A DNA stretch of 64,000 nucleotides from Actinomadura sp. K4S16 (GTDB lineage: Bacteria > Actinomycetota > Actinomycetes > Streptosporangiales > Streptosporangiaceae), in NCBI RefSeq assembly GCF_008327685.1, contig NZ_BDDE01000016.1:124001-188000 (forward strand), written 5' to 3'. Every line of letters begins with the position of its first letter. Positions within the stretch are counted from its first letter, which is position 1. The notes under the pieces are model-generated. The model did not search any database and was not told the DNA's origin. It saw only the letters and a list, made by a program, of their open reading frames with translations. A program made the position numbers and the translations under genes. Shown here in pieces: positions 27,764 through 35,442 of the stretch.

Positions 27764-28017
27764 CGTACCGCTTCGACGGCTTCCACGGACGCGCGCTGTA
27801 CGAACTGAACGGACTCCCCGAAGAGGTCCGCAACGGCCCGCTCCTCGAACGCCTTCTACAGCTCCTCGAAGCTCCATGGGACGCGGTACCGGAACGGGCA
27901 GATCAGACAGCGGTCCGGCATGCCTTCTTCGGTGCCGGCGGCGAAGGCATGCTCACGCTCCTGGTGGATGACAAGGCGGAGACGCTGCGCATCCTCGACA
28001 TCCTCTGGATGGGGTAG
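27760..28017 (+). CDS. RelE/ParE-like small toxin candidate
   Basis: An 85-residue protein with a RelE-superfamily-like outline: an N-terminal strand (YRFDGF), helix ALYELNGLPEEVRNGPLLERLLQLLEAPWDA, then strands AVRHAFFGAGGEGMLTLLVDD and a terminal TLRILDILWMG strand typical of RelE/ParE folds. It starts at GTG 27760, overlapping the DUF6247 stop. If active, it would be a ribosome-dependent mRNA nuclease or gyrase poison; catalytic residues cannot be assigned reliably. No homology search was possible. Confidence 0.55.
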   Translation: MTYRFDGFHGRALYELNGLPEEVRNGPLLERLLQLLEAPWDAVPERADQTAVRHAFFGAGGEGMLTLLVDDKAETLRILDILWMG

Positions 28018-28255
28018 CGGCACGGCGTAGCCGCCGGTTCCTCCTCCACCTTCCGCCTCCGACCTGTCGTGACGTGTGCCTAGCGGCGGACGGGTGCGGT
28101 CAGGGGCTGCGCAGCCATCACGAAGTGATGCCCCGGGCCCCTTGACGGGTTCCGACCGCCGCCATCGGCCTTCAATCTCGGGCGGGACCATCCATGAGTG
28201 TGGGTGGCCCCGGCGTCCCGGTGTCCCGGTGCTTTGGGGGGCGGGGGGCCTTTGG

Positions 28256-29020
28256 TTACCTGTTCTGGGTTGGGTGGCGTTTGCGGTGTAGGGCCCAGGT
28301 GACTGCGGCGCCGGTCGCTAGCGCGGTGGTGGCGAGGGTGGCGAGGATTCGGGGGGCCAGGGTCTTCTTCAGGGCCTGCCGTTGCCGTCGTTTGAACGTG
28401 GCCGCGTCGTTCTCGCGGGGGAACGGCTCGTCGGGGACGGGTACGCCGAGGAAGGCGCACAGCGGCTCCCATCCTTTCTTGACCTCGAACACCAGCAGCC
28501 GGTCTTCGGGCACGTACGCCTTCACTTCGGCGACATGCCGTTCGAATCTCTCGGCCATCTCCGCGCGCTCGCCGAACGGCCCGCCGATCTCAAGGTGCCA
28601 CGTCGTCCGCTGCACGCGGTCGAGGACCTCCGCTTCGGGGTCGGGTCGGCGCGGGCCTCGCCAGCTCAGCATCCGCACCAGGAGCGGCGGCTTGGCGAGC
28701 ACGGCGGCCATGGTCTGCGCGGCGCTGTCGTACCAGCGTTGCGGATCGCGGACGGTGAGCACCACCTTGGCGTCCGGGAACGCGTCGACGATCTCGCGCC
28801 AGAACGCGGTGCTCGGAGAGCCGACGGCGCAGCCGAAGCCCGCGAACACCTTCCCCCAGTCGACCGTCCGCCCGTCCATCGCGGCGGCCCAGTCGGCGGC
28901 CCGCTCCGGCTCGGCGTTGAGGACGCGCATGTTGTAGCAGGGGCCGTACCCGAGCCGGTCGAGTGCCAGCGCGAGTGAAGTCGTACCAGTTCGGAGCAAA
29001 CCGATGCCGATGACCTGCAC
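28256..29020 (-). CDS. Sulfotransferase-family protein with C-terminal membrane anchor
   Basis: A 254-residue P-loop sulfotransferase-like protein. The PAPS 5'-phosphosulfate loop is IGIGLLRTGTTSL (residues 4-16), and the 3'-phosphate region is VVLTVRDPQRWYDSA. The C-terminus carries a single hydrophobic segment (ILATLATTALATGAAVTWAL) followed by basic residues, suggesting a tail anchor. GTG at 29020 has GAGGAGA upstream and begins exactly at the family start; the long in-frame extension upstream is not coding. It is last in the minus-strand set that begins with the P450 and MRYLH genes, 41 nt after the methyltransferase. It could sulfate the product, but such genes are common, so membership in the pathway is uncertain. 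Confidence 0.8.
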   Translation of the reverse strand: MQVIGIGLLRTGTTSLALALDRLGYGPCYNMRVLNAEPERAADWAAAMDGRTVDWGKVFAGFGCAVGSPSTAFWREIVDAFPDAKVVLTVRDPQRWYDSAAQTMAAVLAKPPLLVRMLSWRGPRRPDPEAEVLDRVQRTTWHLEIGGPFGERAEMAERFERHVAEVKAYVPEDRLLVFEVKKGWEPLCAFLGVPVPDEPFPRENDAATFKRRQRQALKKTLAPRILATLATTALATGAAVTWALHRKRHPTQNR

Positions 29021-29061
29021 GCGAACTCTCCTCAGGACGAAGTGGATGACGGTTGGGCCGG

Positions 29062-29835
29062 TCAGGCCGTACGGCGGGCGACCAGGGTTCCGGGGTCTTC
29101 GCCGTCGGCGACGGGGCGGAGGGCGGTTCCGGCCGTCGGGGTCAGCCCGGCCGTTGCCAGGTCGGCGATGACGGCATGCGGCCGGTGCAGGTAGTGGGCG
29201 CGTTCCACCACTTCGGTCTCCACCAGATCGCCTTGGTGGTACGTGCGGTAGACGAACCGCAGGTGCGCCTGGTCGTCGCCGTCGGGCCGCGCCTCGCATG
29301 ACATCTCGTACCGGCAGTCGCCGAGGGTGGCCTCGTCGGTGACGTGCTCCGGCCAGTCCGGTACGGGTTCCGACAGCACCATGTCCATCGCCACCTCGCC
29401 GTCCTCGGCCAGATGTTCGGCGATCGCCTCGAAGAGCGCGAGCCGTTCGGGGTGCGGCACGTGCTCCAGCACCCCCGCCAGGTACACGAAGTCGAAGCGG
29501 CGGGCCAGGTCGAAGTGGGGTGCCGCGCGGTCGAGCACGGTGACGCGGTCGCGCAGGTACGGGCGTTCGGCGAGCTTGGCCAGCAGCACCGCGCGCATGG
29601 TCGCCGACCGCTCCAGGCACACTACGGTGGCTGCTCGCTCGGCCACGGCCAAGGTGATCCGGCCCGTACCTGCGCCGATCTCCAGCGCGTGTCCGCCCTC
29701 GGGTGCGCGGCCGGCGAAGAACCGGGGGTCGGGGAGGGCGCCCTCTCCACGGGAGGCGCGGAAGAGATCGTAGTAACCGGGCTGGAAGGCGTACGGGTCG
29801 GTGCCGAGCGGAGCGACCCGGGCGGGGGAGGACAT
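29062..29835 (-). CDS. Class I SAM-dependent methyltransferase
   Basis: A 257-residue methyltransferase with the SAM motif I ALEIGAGTGRITLAVA, motif II around VVCLERSATM, and FDFVYLAGVLEHVPHPE (motif IV region). The ATG at 29835 has AGGTGA upstream; the longer reading frame to 29937 crosses into the upstream gene and is not supported. It lies 74 nt after the hydroxylase gene in the P450/MRYLH gene set. Myxarylin, a published MRYLH-derived peptide, is N-methylated, so this enzyme is a reasonable candidate for N-methylation of the crosslinked tripeptide. The substrate is inferred from context only. Confidence 0.85.
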   Translation of the reverse strand: MSSPARVAPLGTDPYAFQPGYYDLFRASRGEGALPDPRFFAGRAPEGGHALEIGAGTGRITLAVAERAATVVCLERSATMRAVLLAKLAERPYLRDRVTVLDRAAPHFDLARRFDFVYLAGVLEHVPHPERLALFEAIAEHLAEDGEVAMDMVLSEPVPDWPEHVTDEATLGDCRYEMSCEARPDGDDQAHLRFVYRTYHQGDLVETEVVERAHYLHRPHAVIADLATAGLTPTAGTALRPVADGEDPGTLVARRTA

Positions 29836-29909
29836 GCGAGTCACCTGCCTGTCTGGTCGGAGAGGGCGCATCGTCAGATGGTCGTGCTTGGCCGAATCGT
29901 CCGACCCCC

Positions 29910-30899
29910 TCAGGTGGGCTGCGCCGGGCGTGTCCACTCGCGGAGAGCGCGGCCGGCGCGTTCAATGATCCGCACCTGGCCGGTGGACTCGATGGCGATG
30001 GTGCGCTCCTCGCTCCAGCCGGTGAGGCGGAACTCGCCCAGCCCGAGATGCACCAGGCCGAAGGCGGGCTCGCCGTCGATGGCGAGGACGAGCCGGTCGT
30101 CGTGCACGAGGACCTCGGCGTCGCTGTCGGGCCTGGCCTCGACCTCCTCCTCCGACCACTGCGCGAAGTCGCCCGGCAGCCGGAACCGGCAGCGGAACCG
30201 GTCGCGTTCGGACGCGCTGAGCGGCACCGGATCGCGGGCGAACATCACCTCGCTCGTCGGCAGCAGCTCCAGGAACTCGTCCGGCAACAACCCGACGACC
30301 TCCCGGCTGACCAGGCAGTCGAGCACCATGTGCACCCGAGGGCGGTCCCCGCCGTTCGCCACGTAGTGCCTTCGGCCGAAGTCGCCGAACCACAACCGTC
30401 CTGCCGTCCAGTGCTCGGACACGCCGTCGATGACCACGACGGCGTCCGGGTTGGTGTCGATCGGCACGTGCAGCCGCAGGAGCCCGCGTTCGAACCCGTA
30501 CTTGTAGTCGCGGTGCTCGTGGACGGTCGCACCCGCGCCCAGGGCGATCAGCCGTACGCCCCGGACCGGCGCCGGTAAAGCGTCGATGACCTGTGCGAGA
30601 GCTGGGGCTTCGGCCAGCCACGGGGTGTCGGCGAAGTCGGTCAGGCCCGCGCCGCCCGGGTCGGTCCGTACCGGATCGCCGCCGACGCTGCGCAGCGGCA
30701 GGATGCGCCAGTCCACGCCGGACTCCGTGGCGGCGCCGTCCTGGCTGTAGGCGCGCTGGGCGCGCCACCGCTGGTGCCGCAGCCTGTCGAGGTCGGCGCG
30801 CAGCGCATCGACGTCGAAGCCGAGCCGCATCGGCGACGACGGCGGGTACGCGGCGGGCGGATCCGTCAGCGATTCGATTGCCTGGGGGTACGTCGTCAT
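29910..30899 (-). CDS. Aspartyl/asparaginyl beta-hydroxylase-family oxygenase
   Basis: A 329-residue putative Fe(II)/2-oxoglutarate oxygenase of the Asp_Arg_Hydrox type. The cupin core holds VHEHRDYKYG (His127, His129, Asp131), LLRLHVPIDTN, EHWTAGRLWFGDFGRRHYVANGG and RPRVHMVLD (Arg188, His190), supplying the expected iron-binding His residues and the 2-oxoglutarate-binding Arg. The C-terminal third (about 230-329) is an extra domain without a recognised match. The start lies 5 nt after the aminopeptidase stop, so the two are tightly coupled. In this context it may hydroxylate a side chain of the MRYLH-derived peptide; no direct evidence exists. Confidence 0.82.
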   Translation of the reverse strand: MTTYPQAIESLTDPPAAYPPSSPMRLGFDVDALRADLDRLRHQRWRAQRAYSQDGAATESGVDWRILPLRSVGGDPVRTDPGGAGLTDFADTPWLAEAPALAQVIDALPAPVRGVRLIALGAGATVHEHRDYKYGFERGLLRLHVPIDTNPDAVVVIDGVSEHWTAGRLWFGDFGRRHYVANGGDRPRVHMVLDCLVSREVVGLLPDEFLELLPTSEVMFARDPVPLSASERDRFRCRFRLPGDFAQWSEEEVEARPDSDAEVLVHDDRLVLAIDGEPAFGLVHLGLGEFRLTGWSEERTIAIESTGQVRIIERAGRALREWTRPAQPT

Positions 30900-30904
30900 G
30901 GTCG

Positions 30905-32428
30905 CTACTCCTGGGCGCCGGCGGCGGGCAGGTCGGAGACGTCGAGGGCGAAGCGGCCCACGGCCCACGCGATGGCGGGCACGTTCTCATCGAGCGCCCG
31001 GCGGTCGAGGTTGCCGATCGTGTCGCATGGCTGGTGGTAGCAGGGGTCGTACAGCTGCCCGGCCACCCCGCCGAACCGCGCCGCCTGCGCGGCGGTCTTG
31101 ACCCCGAGGACGCCGCCGTTCAGGCCGCCGACCGGGATGCCCGCGGCCACGAACGGCTCGTGGTCGGAGCCGACGGCCCGCAGGTCGTGGCTTTCGTAGG
31201 GGAGTCCGGCGCGGTCGAAGTAGTCCTTGAAGACCTTCTCCACGACCTGCGAACCCGCCGGGCCCGGCGGGGTGCCCGGCGGCTGCTCGCTCGCGTCCCC
31301 GTCGAGGACGAACCGCACCCCGTTCGGCGCGGCGATCAGTTCGAAGTTGAGGTAGAGCGCGATCTTGGCGCGTTCGGCCGGTGACAGGTTGCTCACGTAG
31401 TAGTTGGAGCCGACGTCGATGAGCTCCTCGGCCCCCCACAGCGCGAACCGTACTTTGTGGCGCACCTTGTCCTGGTGGGGAGCCAGCCGCAGCGCGGTCG
31501 CCATCAGCGCGGCGGCCGCGGCGGCGTTGTCGTTGATGCCGGGTGCTTCGGTCACGCTGTCCAGATGGGCGCCGGCCATGACGGTGCGGTCGTCGCCGCC
31601 GCGCGTCTCGGCGAACAGGTTGGCGGTGACTCCCGCGACCTCGTGCCCGCGCAGGTCGAGACGCATCCGCACCTGCTGCTGCGCGGACTCCTGGGCGAGC
31701 TGTTCGGCCTGCGCCTGCGTGACGCTGGCCACCGGGATGGTGAACGCCTGCGGGTTGAACGCGTGGAGCCGGTAGATGTTGTTCGGGCTCGGCGTGGACA
31801 GGTAGATCAGCATCGCCCGGGCGCCGAGCCCGGCGGCGACGCGCTGCTGTGCCGTGTAGCCGCAGGATCCGCGCTGGACGAGCACGATGGATCCGGACAC
31901 GGGCAGTCCGTCGTAGTCGGCGGCGGAGCATCCGGCGGTGGCGTCCGTCGTGGCCCGGGGCACGACGAGCTGCGCGTCGAGACCGCCGGGCGGGGTGACG
32001 GGTGAAAAGCGCATGACCAGCGCGCGCACCTGCCGGGCGGCGGGCGCGGTCACCGTCGCGCTCTCCGCGTCGACCCGATAGTCGGTGTACGGCACTTGCT
32101 GCTGGTGGACGCGGTAGCCGGCGTCGGTGAGCACCTTGGCGGCGTAGCGCGCGGAGGCCTCGAACCCCGGCGTGCCGGTGGCGCGCACCCCGCCGTTCTC
32201 CGCGGCGATCCGGTCAAGGACACGCAGGTGCCGCCACGCGTCGCCGCCACTGGTGGACCCCGCCAACAGCCGCGCCAGCCACGGCTCGCCCGAACGGCCT
32301 GCCGCCCCATGGGGTGTGGTTGCGGCGGCATGGGAGGTCGCGGACGGTGGAGCAGCCGAAAGAATGGTGGCCGTTATGGTGACGAGGCCGGTCACCAAGG
32401 CGGTTTTCGTGCGTACAAACACCCTCAT
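30905..32428 (-). CDS. Secreted M28-family aminopeptidase with PA domain
   Basis: A 507-residue exported zinc aminopeptidase resembling Streptomyces griseus aminopeptidase. The signal peptide is MRVFVRTKTALVTGLVTITA followed by an Ala-rich cleavage region. A PA domain (VSGSIVLVQRGSCGYTAQQRVAAGLGARAMLIY) is inserted before the catalytic domain. Metal and catalytic motifs are AGAHLDSVTEAPGINDNAAA (His, Asp), WGAEELIDVGSNYY (Glu-Glu), the GSDHEPF Asp and the terminal CYHQPCDTI His. ATG at 32428 has GGAG 8 nt upstream. It follows the MRYLH gene across a strong hairpin and is an attractive candidate for removing Met-Arg from the crosslinked precursor outside the cell. Confidence 0.87.
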   Translation of the reverse strand: MRVFVRTKTALVTGLVTITATILSAAPPSATSHAAATTPHGAAGRSGEPWLARLLAGSTSGGDAWRHLRVLDRIAAENGGVRATGTPGFEASARYAAKVLTDAGYRVHQQQVPYTDYRVDAESATVTAPAARQVRALVMRFSPVTPPGGLDAQLVVPRATTDATAGCSAADYDGLPVSGSIVLVQRGSCGYTAQQRVAAGLGARAMLIYLSTPSPNNIYRLHAFNPQAFTIPVASVTQAQAEQLAQESAQQQVRMRLDLRGHEVAGVTANLFAETRGGDDRTVMAGAHLDSVTEAPGINDNAAAAAALMATALRLAPHQDKVRHKVRFALWGAEELIDVGSNYYVSNLSPAERAKIALYLNFELIAAPNGVRFVLDGDASEQPPGTPPGPAGSQVVEKVFKDYFDRAGLPYESHDLRAVGSDHEPFVAAGIPVGGLNGGVLGVKTAAQAARFGGVAGQLYDPCYHQPCDTIGNLDRRALDENVPAIAWAVGRFALDVSDLPAAGAQE

Positions 32429-32520
32429 CAGCGCTCCAGAAAAACAGGTGAGGCCAGGAAACAGAAACCACGTTGACATGTGCAGAGAGTCTCTGAGGCC
32501 GGCGGTGCGGTGAATAGTGC

Positions 32521-32572
32521 GTGCCCGGCATATCGGGGCAGGTGGAAGCGCGTGCCCCGATATGCCGGGCAC
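32521..32572. terminator. 20-bp perfect hairpin, terminator/attenuator after the MRYLH gene
   Basis: Arms 32521-32540 and 32553-32572 are perfectly complementary over 20 bp with a 12-nt loop. The hairpin starts 12 nt after the stop of the pentapeptide gene on the minus strand and precedes the aminopeptidase gene by 92 nt. There is no U-tract. It could end most transcripts after P450-MRYLH, protecting a short abundant mRNA and giving lower read-through expression of the tailoring genes. Confidence 0.8.
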
Positions 32573-32584
32573 CCTCTACATCAC

Positions 32585-32602
32585 TCAGTGGAGGTAACGC
32601 AT
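32585..32602 (-). CDS. bytA: Biarylitide-type precursor pentapeptide MRYLH
   Basis: An 18-nt gene: ATG, CGT, TAC, CTC, CAC, TGA, encoding MRYLH. AAAGGAGGT (32610-32618) is an ideal Shine-Dalgarno sequence, with 8 nt between GGAGG and the ATG, far better than most starts in this window. The gene lies 40 nt after the stop of a cytochrome P450 on the same strand and is followed by a 20-bp hairpin. MRYxH pentapeptides are the known precursors of biarylitides (BytA), and MRYLH in particular is the myxarylin-type precursor; a P450 joins Tyr3 to His5 and Met-Arg is removed to leave a cyclic Tyr-Leu-His tripeptide. In published clusters, as I recall, the precursor gene precedes the P450, so the order here is unusual. 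Gene symbol is by analogy. Confidence 0.85.
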   Translation of the reverse strand: MRYLH

Positions 32603-32642
32603 CCGTGCCACCTCCTTTCTGTTAAGAGGGATCTGAGGTCGG

Positions 32643-33809
32643 TCAGCCGAGGCGGACTCTGAGTCGGGCCACGCCTCGCAACGTGAGGTTTCGGTGGTAG
32701 ACGGGCTCGCCGGCAAGGCGGATGCCTGGGAACTCGGTCGTGAGCAGGCCGAGGACGACCTGTGCCTGGAGGACCGCCAGCGACTGCCCAAGGCAGGAGT
32801 GGGCGCCCCGGCCGAACCCCAGATGCGGGTTGGGATGGCGGGCGAAATCCAGCTCGTCGGGCTCGGCGAACTTGGCTGGATCCCGGTTCGCGGCGGCCAG
32901 CATCAGCGTCACCGCTTCGCCGGGCGCGATGACATGGCCGCCGATGCGCGTCTCCCGTACACACGCCCGCCCGTCGGCCTGCACCGGCGTCACGTACCGG
33001 ACCAGTTCCTCCACCGCACGTGACAGGTCAGCCTGAGCGAAACGTGGCAAAGTGTCCGGCGCGCTCAGCAGGACGACCAGAGCGTTGCCGAGCAGCCGCC
33101 CCGCCGATTCGAACCCCGCGTGCAGGACGGCCCGCAGCGTGTTCAGCAGCACCGGGCGCGCGATGCCGGAGCCGGGCGCCTTGGCCGCCACATGCGCCAC
33201 CAGCCCGTCCGCCGGCGGGTCGTCCAGCCACCGGCCGGTGTATTCGGCCAGCTCAGCGCGGGCTTGCACGGCGGGCTCGGCGGTCTTCGGCCAGATCCCG
33301 GCGTCCATGCCGTCCACGATCGTCTGCGACACGGGCAGGAACCACGCGGCGTCGATGGGCGGCACCCCGAGCACCGCGGTGACGGTGTCCAGCGCGAGTG
33401 GCGCGGTGAACTCGGACACGCAGTCGAACTCCCCGCCCGCGCGCAGCCGCTCGGCGCGGGCGCGGACCTGGGCGGCGATGCGCTCGCGCAGCATGCCCGG
33501 GTCGAGACCGCGGACCGTGTCGACCATGAAGTGCCGGATGGCCGTGTGCTCGGGCGGGTCGAGCGACTGGATGCTCAGCAAGGGCTCCGGCACGACCTCC
33601 CCGATCCGGCGCCAGTCCGAGGCGAACGATTCCGTGTCGCGCAGCACCGCGGCGCAGTCGTCGTACCCGGTCACCACCCAGGAGTCGAGGAAGGTGCTGC
33701 GGTAGACGGGGGCGCTCTCGCGCAGGCGGCCGAAGAGGGAGTAGGGATCGAGCAGCGCCGCGGGCTCCGCGAGTCCCGCGGCCGGATCTGCGACCGGCGC
33801 CTCCGACAT
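32643..33809 (-). CDS. bytO: Cytochrome P450, probable biarylitide crosslinking enzyme
   Basis: A 388-residue soluble bacterial P450. Motifs: I-helix AGFES (231-235, Ser in place of the usual Thr), K-helix ExxR at Glu268-Arg271, and the heme ligand Cys339 in GFGRGAHSCLG. The ATG at 33809 has GAGGAGG upstream; an in-frame ATG at 33998 would add 63 non-homologous residues across the promoter region. The MRYLH gene 40 nt downstream makes this the likely enzyme for oxidative Tyr-His crosslinking. Loss of the I-helix Thr fits P450s that perform crosslinking or substrate-assisted chemistry rather than simple hydroxylation. The family assignment is certain; the substrate is inferred from the adjacent peptide gene. 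Confidence 0.88.
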   Translation of the reverse strand: MSEAPVADPAAGLAEPAALLDPYSLFGRLRESAPVYRSTFLDSWVVTGYDDCAAVLRDTESFASDWRRIGEVVPEPLLSIQSLDPPEHTAIRHFMVDTVRGLDPGMLRERIAAQVRARAERLRAGGEFDCVSEFTAPLALDTVTAVLGVPPIDAAWFLPVSQTIVDGMDAGIWPKTAEPAVQARAELAEYTGRWLDDPPADGLVAHVAAKAPGSGIARPVLLNTLRAVLHAGFESAGRLLGNALVVLLSAPDTLPRFAQADLSRAVEELVRYVTPVQADGRACVRETRIGGHVIAPGEAVTLMLAAANRDPAKFAEPDELDFARHPNPHLGFGRGAHSCLGQSLAVLQAQVVLGLLTTEFPGIRLAGEPVYHRNLTLRGVARLRVRLG

Positions 33810-33928
33810 ATCGACCTCCTCGCACGGACGGCTACCGGCGAGCGGCTTCAGGCCCGTTCGTCGCGTCCCGTCCGGGTTGCCGGGAGGACGACGGCGCTGT
33901 CGCTCAGGTGTCCGGAGATCGTCCGACA

Positions 33929-34029
33929 CATGATCTTTTCCGATGGTAAATGAGTAACGCAGAATTGCAAGGTTCCGGATCCGGCCATGATCTTCCATAT
34001 GCCCGCGAGATCCTCCGTGGCATGATCTT
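33929..34029. promoter_or_regulatory. Three CATGATCTT direct repeats between P450 and MFS genes
   Basis: The 9-mer CATGATCTT occurs at 33929-33937, 33986-33994 and 34021-34029 in the 255-bp gap between the divergent P450 and MFS genes. This AT-rich motif is unlikely three times in 101 bp of such DNA. It may be the operator for a shared regulator of the pathway and its exporter; no regulator gene is adjacent. Confidence 0.5.
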
Positions 34030-34064
34030 GTAGTTCCGCCTCACCGCCGAGGAGGAGGTCGCCT

Positions 34065-35333
34065 GTGAGAGTTCTGCTGACCAATCGCGGGTTCCGGCTC
34101 CTGATCATCGGACAGTCCTTATCGACCCTTGGTGACCGGGCGCTCATCATCGCCTTCGGCATCTGGGTCAAGGAGCTGACCGGCAGCAATGCCGCGGCGG
34201 GCGGCGCGTTCTTCTTCGTCGCCCTGCCGTTCCTGTTCGCCCCGTTCGCCGGGGTGCTCATCGACAGGTTCCCGCGGCGCCAGATCTTCATCGCGACCAA
34301 CCTGGCGATGGCGGGCGTCATGCTGCTCGGCCTGCTGGTGCGCGGCGAGGGCCAGGTCTGGCTGCTGTACGCGATCATCCTCTGCTACGGCATCGCCGCT
34401 GTGATCATCACCGCCACCCAGGCCGCCCTCGTCCCGGCGATCGTGGACGAGGACGCGCTCCCCGACGCCAACGGCCTGCTGCAGACCTCCGCCGACGGAG
34501 TGAAGCTGCTGGCTCCCCTCTTCGGCGCGGCGTTGTTCACAGTGGTGGGCGGCCACGTAGTGGCTCTGCTGGACGCGGCGACGTTCCTGGTGGCCGCGGT
34601 ATGCGTGTGGCTCATCCGGGCGCCCGGCGACCAGCGTCACGTCACCGGTGCACTGGAGTTGCGCGAAGAGATGCTTTCGGGCCTGCGCCACCTGTACCGG
34701 TCCTCGCCACTGCGCACGCTGGTGGGCGCCCTGGGCCTTGCCATGCTGGTGACGGGCTTCTCCCAGACCCTCATCTTCTCCATCGTCGACGACGGGCTTC
34801 ACCGCGCTCCCGCGTTCGTCGGCGTGCTGAGCAGCGTGCAGGGCGCGGGCGCGATCTGCGCCGGCCTGGCGGCGGGCGCCGCCATCCGCCGCGTGGGCGA
34901 CCTGCGCACGGTGATGCTGGGCATCGCCCTGGTCACGATGGCGTCCTTGGCCTATCTGGCGCCCGCCATCCCCCCGGTGGCGGTGGGGGCGTTCCTTTTC
35001 GGGTTCGGCATGTGCTGGACGACCGTCGGCCTGGTCATGGCGGTGCAGCGGCGAACGCCCGACGCCCTGCGCGGCCGAGCACTGACCGCGGCGATGGGCG
35101 TCGTCAGCACTCCGCAGACCGTCTCCATCGCCCTCGGCGCGGCACTGTCCCTGGTCGTCGACTACCGGGTCCTGCTGATCCTCATGGCCGCGGTCACCGT
35201 CGTGTCCGCCGTCTGGCTGGTACGCGTGCCCCCCGAACCCGACCCCCAGGACCCCCCACCCAAAGACCTGGATCCGGCATCCGCGAAACCCGAGCCTTCG
35301 GCTCCCTCACCGGACACCAAGACCGTGCCTTGA
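34065..35333 (+). CDS. MFS transporter (MFS_3/enterobactin-exporter-like)
   Basis: A 422-residue integral membrane protein with about 12 hydrophobic segments, the first being FRLLIIGQSLSTLGDRALIIAFGIW. The MFS motif A loop is DRFPRRQ after helix 2, and the C-terminus is a long Pro-rich soluble tail (PPEPDPQDPPPKDLDP). The GTG at 34065 has GAGGAGGAGG upstream. It is divergent from the P450/MRYLH genes with shared repeats in between, so it probably exports the peptide or its products and confers self-protection; the link is positional. Confidence 0.85.
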   Translation: MRVLLTNRGFRLLIIGQSLSTLGDRALIIAFGIWVKELTGSNAAAGGAFFFVALPFLFAPFAGVLIDRFPRRQIFIATNLAMAGVMLLGLLVRGEGQVWLLYAIILCYGIAAVIITATQAALVPAIVDEDALPDANGLLQTSADGVKLLAPLFGAALFTVVGGHVVALLDAATFLVAAVCVWLIRAPGDQRHVTGALELREEMLSGLRHLYRSSPLRTLVGALGLAMLVTGFSQTLIFSIVDDGLHRAPAFVGVLSSVQGAGAICAGLAAGAAIRRVGDLRTVMLGIALVTMASLAYLAPAIPPVAVGAFLFGFGMCWTTVGLVMAVQRRTPDALRGRALTAAMGVVSTPQTVSIALGAALSLVVDYRVLLILMAAVTVVSAVWLVRVPPEPDPQDPPPKDLDPASAKPEPSAPSPDTKTVP

Positions 35334-35442
35334 TCGGCACAGGCTCCTGCCAGTCGAGGGCGCAAGCGAAGGAAGATCTGGTTTGTCGGTGAGAGGCGAC
35401 AGACTCGGCACGACGTTCCATCAGGGGTTTGGGGAATCGATC

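Noticed and set aside
32480-32662. Plus-strand 60-residue frame over the MRYLH region
   Set aside because: It crosses the hairpin and the P450 end in antisense and has no ribosome-binding site or family resemblance.
32585-32791. A 68-residue frame ending in ...RMRYLH
   Set aside because: Its first part runs out of frame through the P450 C-terminus; the perfect Shine-Dalgarno site lies directly before the internal ATG, so the 5-codon gene is the real unit.
33810-33998. Longer P450 start at the ATG at 33998
   Set aside because: It adds 63 residues without P450 similarity and spans the CATGATCTT repeats; the ATG at 33809 has an excellent GAGGAGG site.
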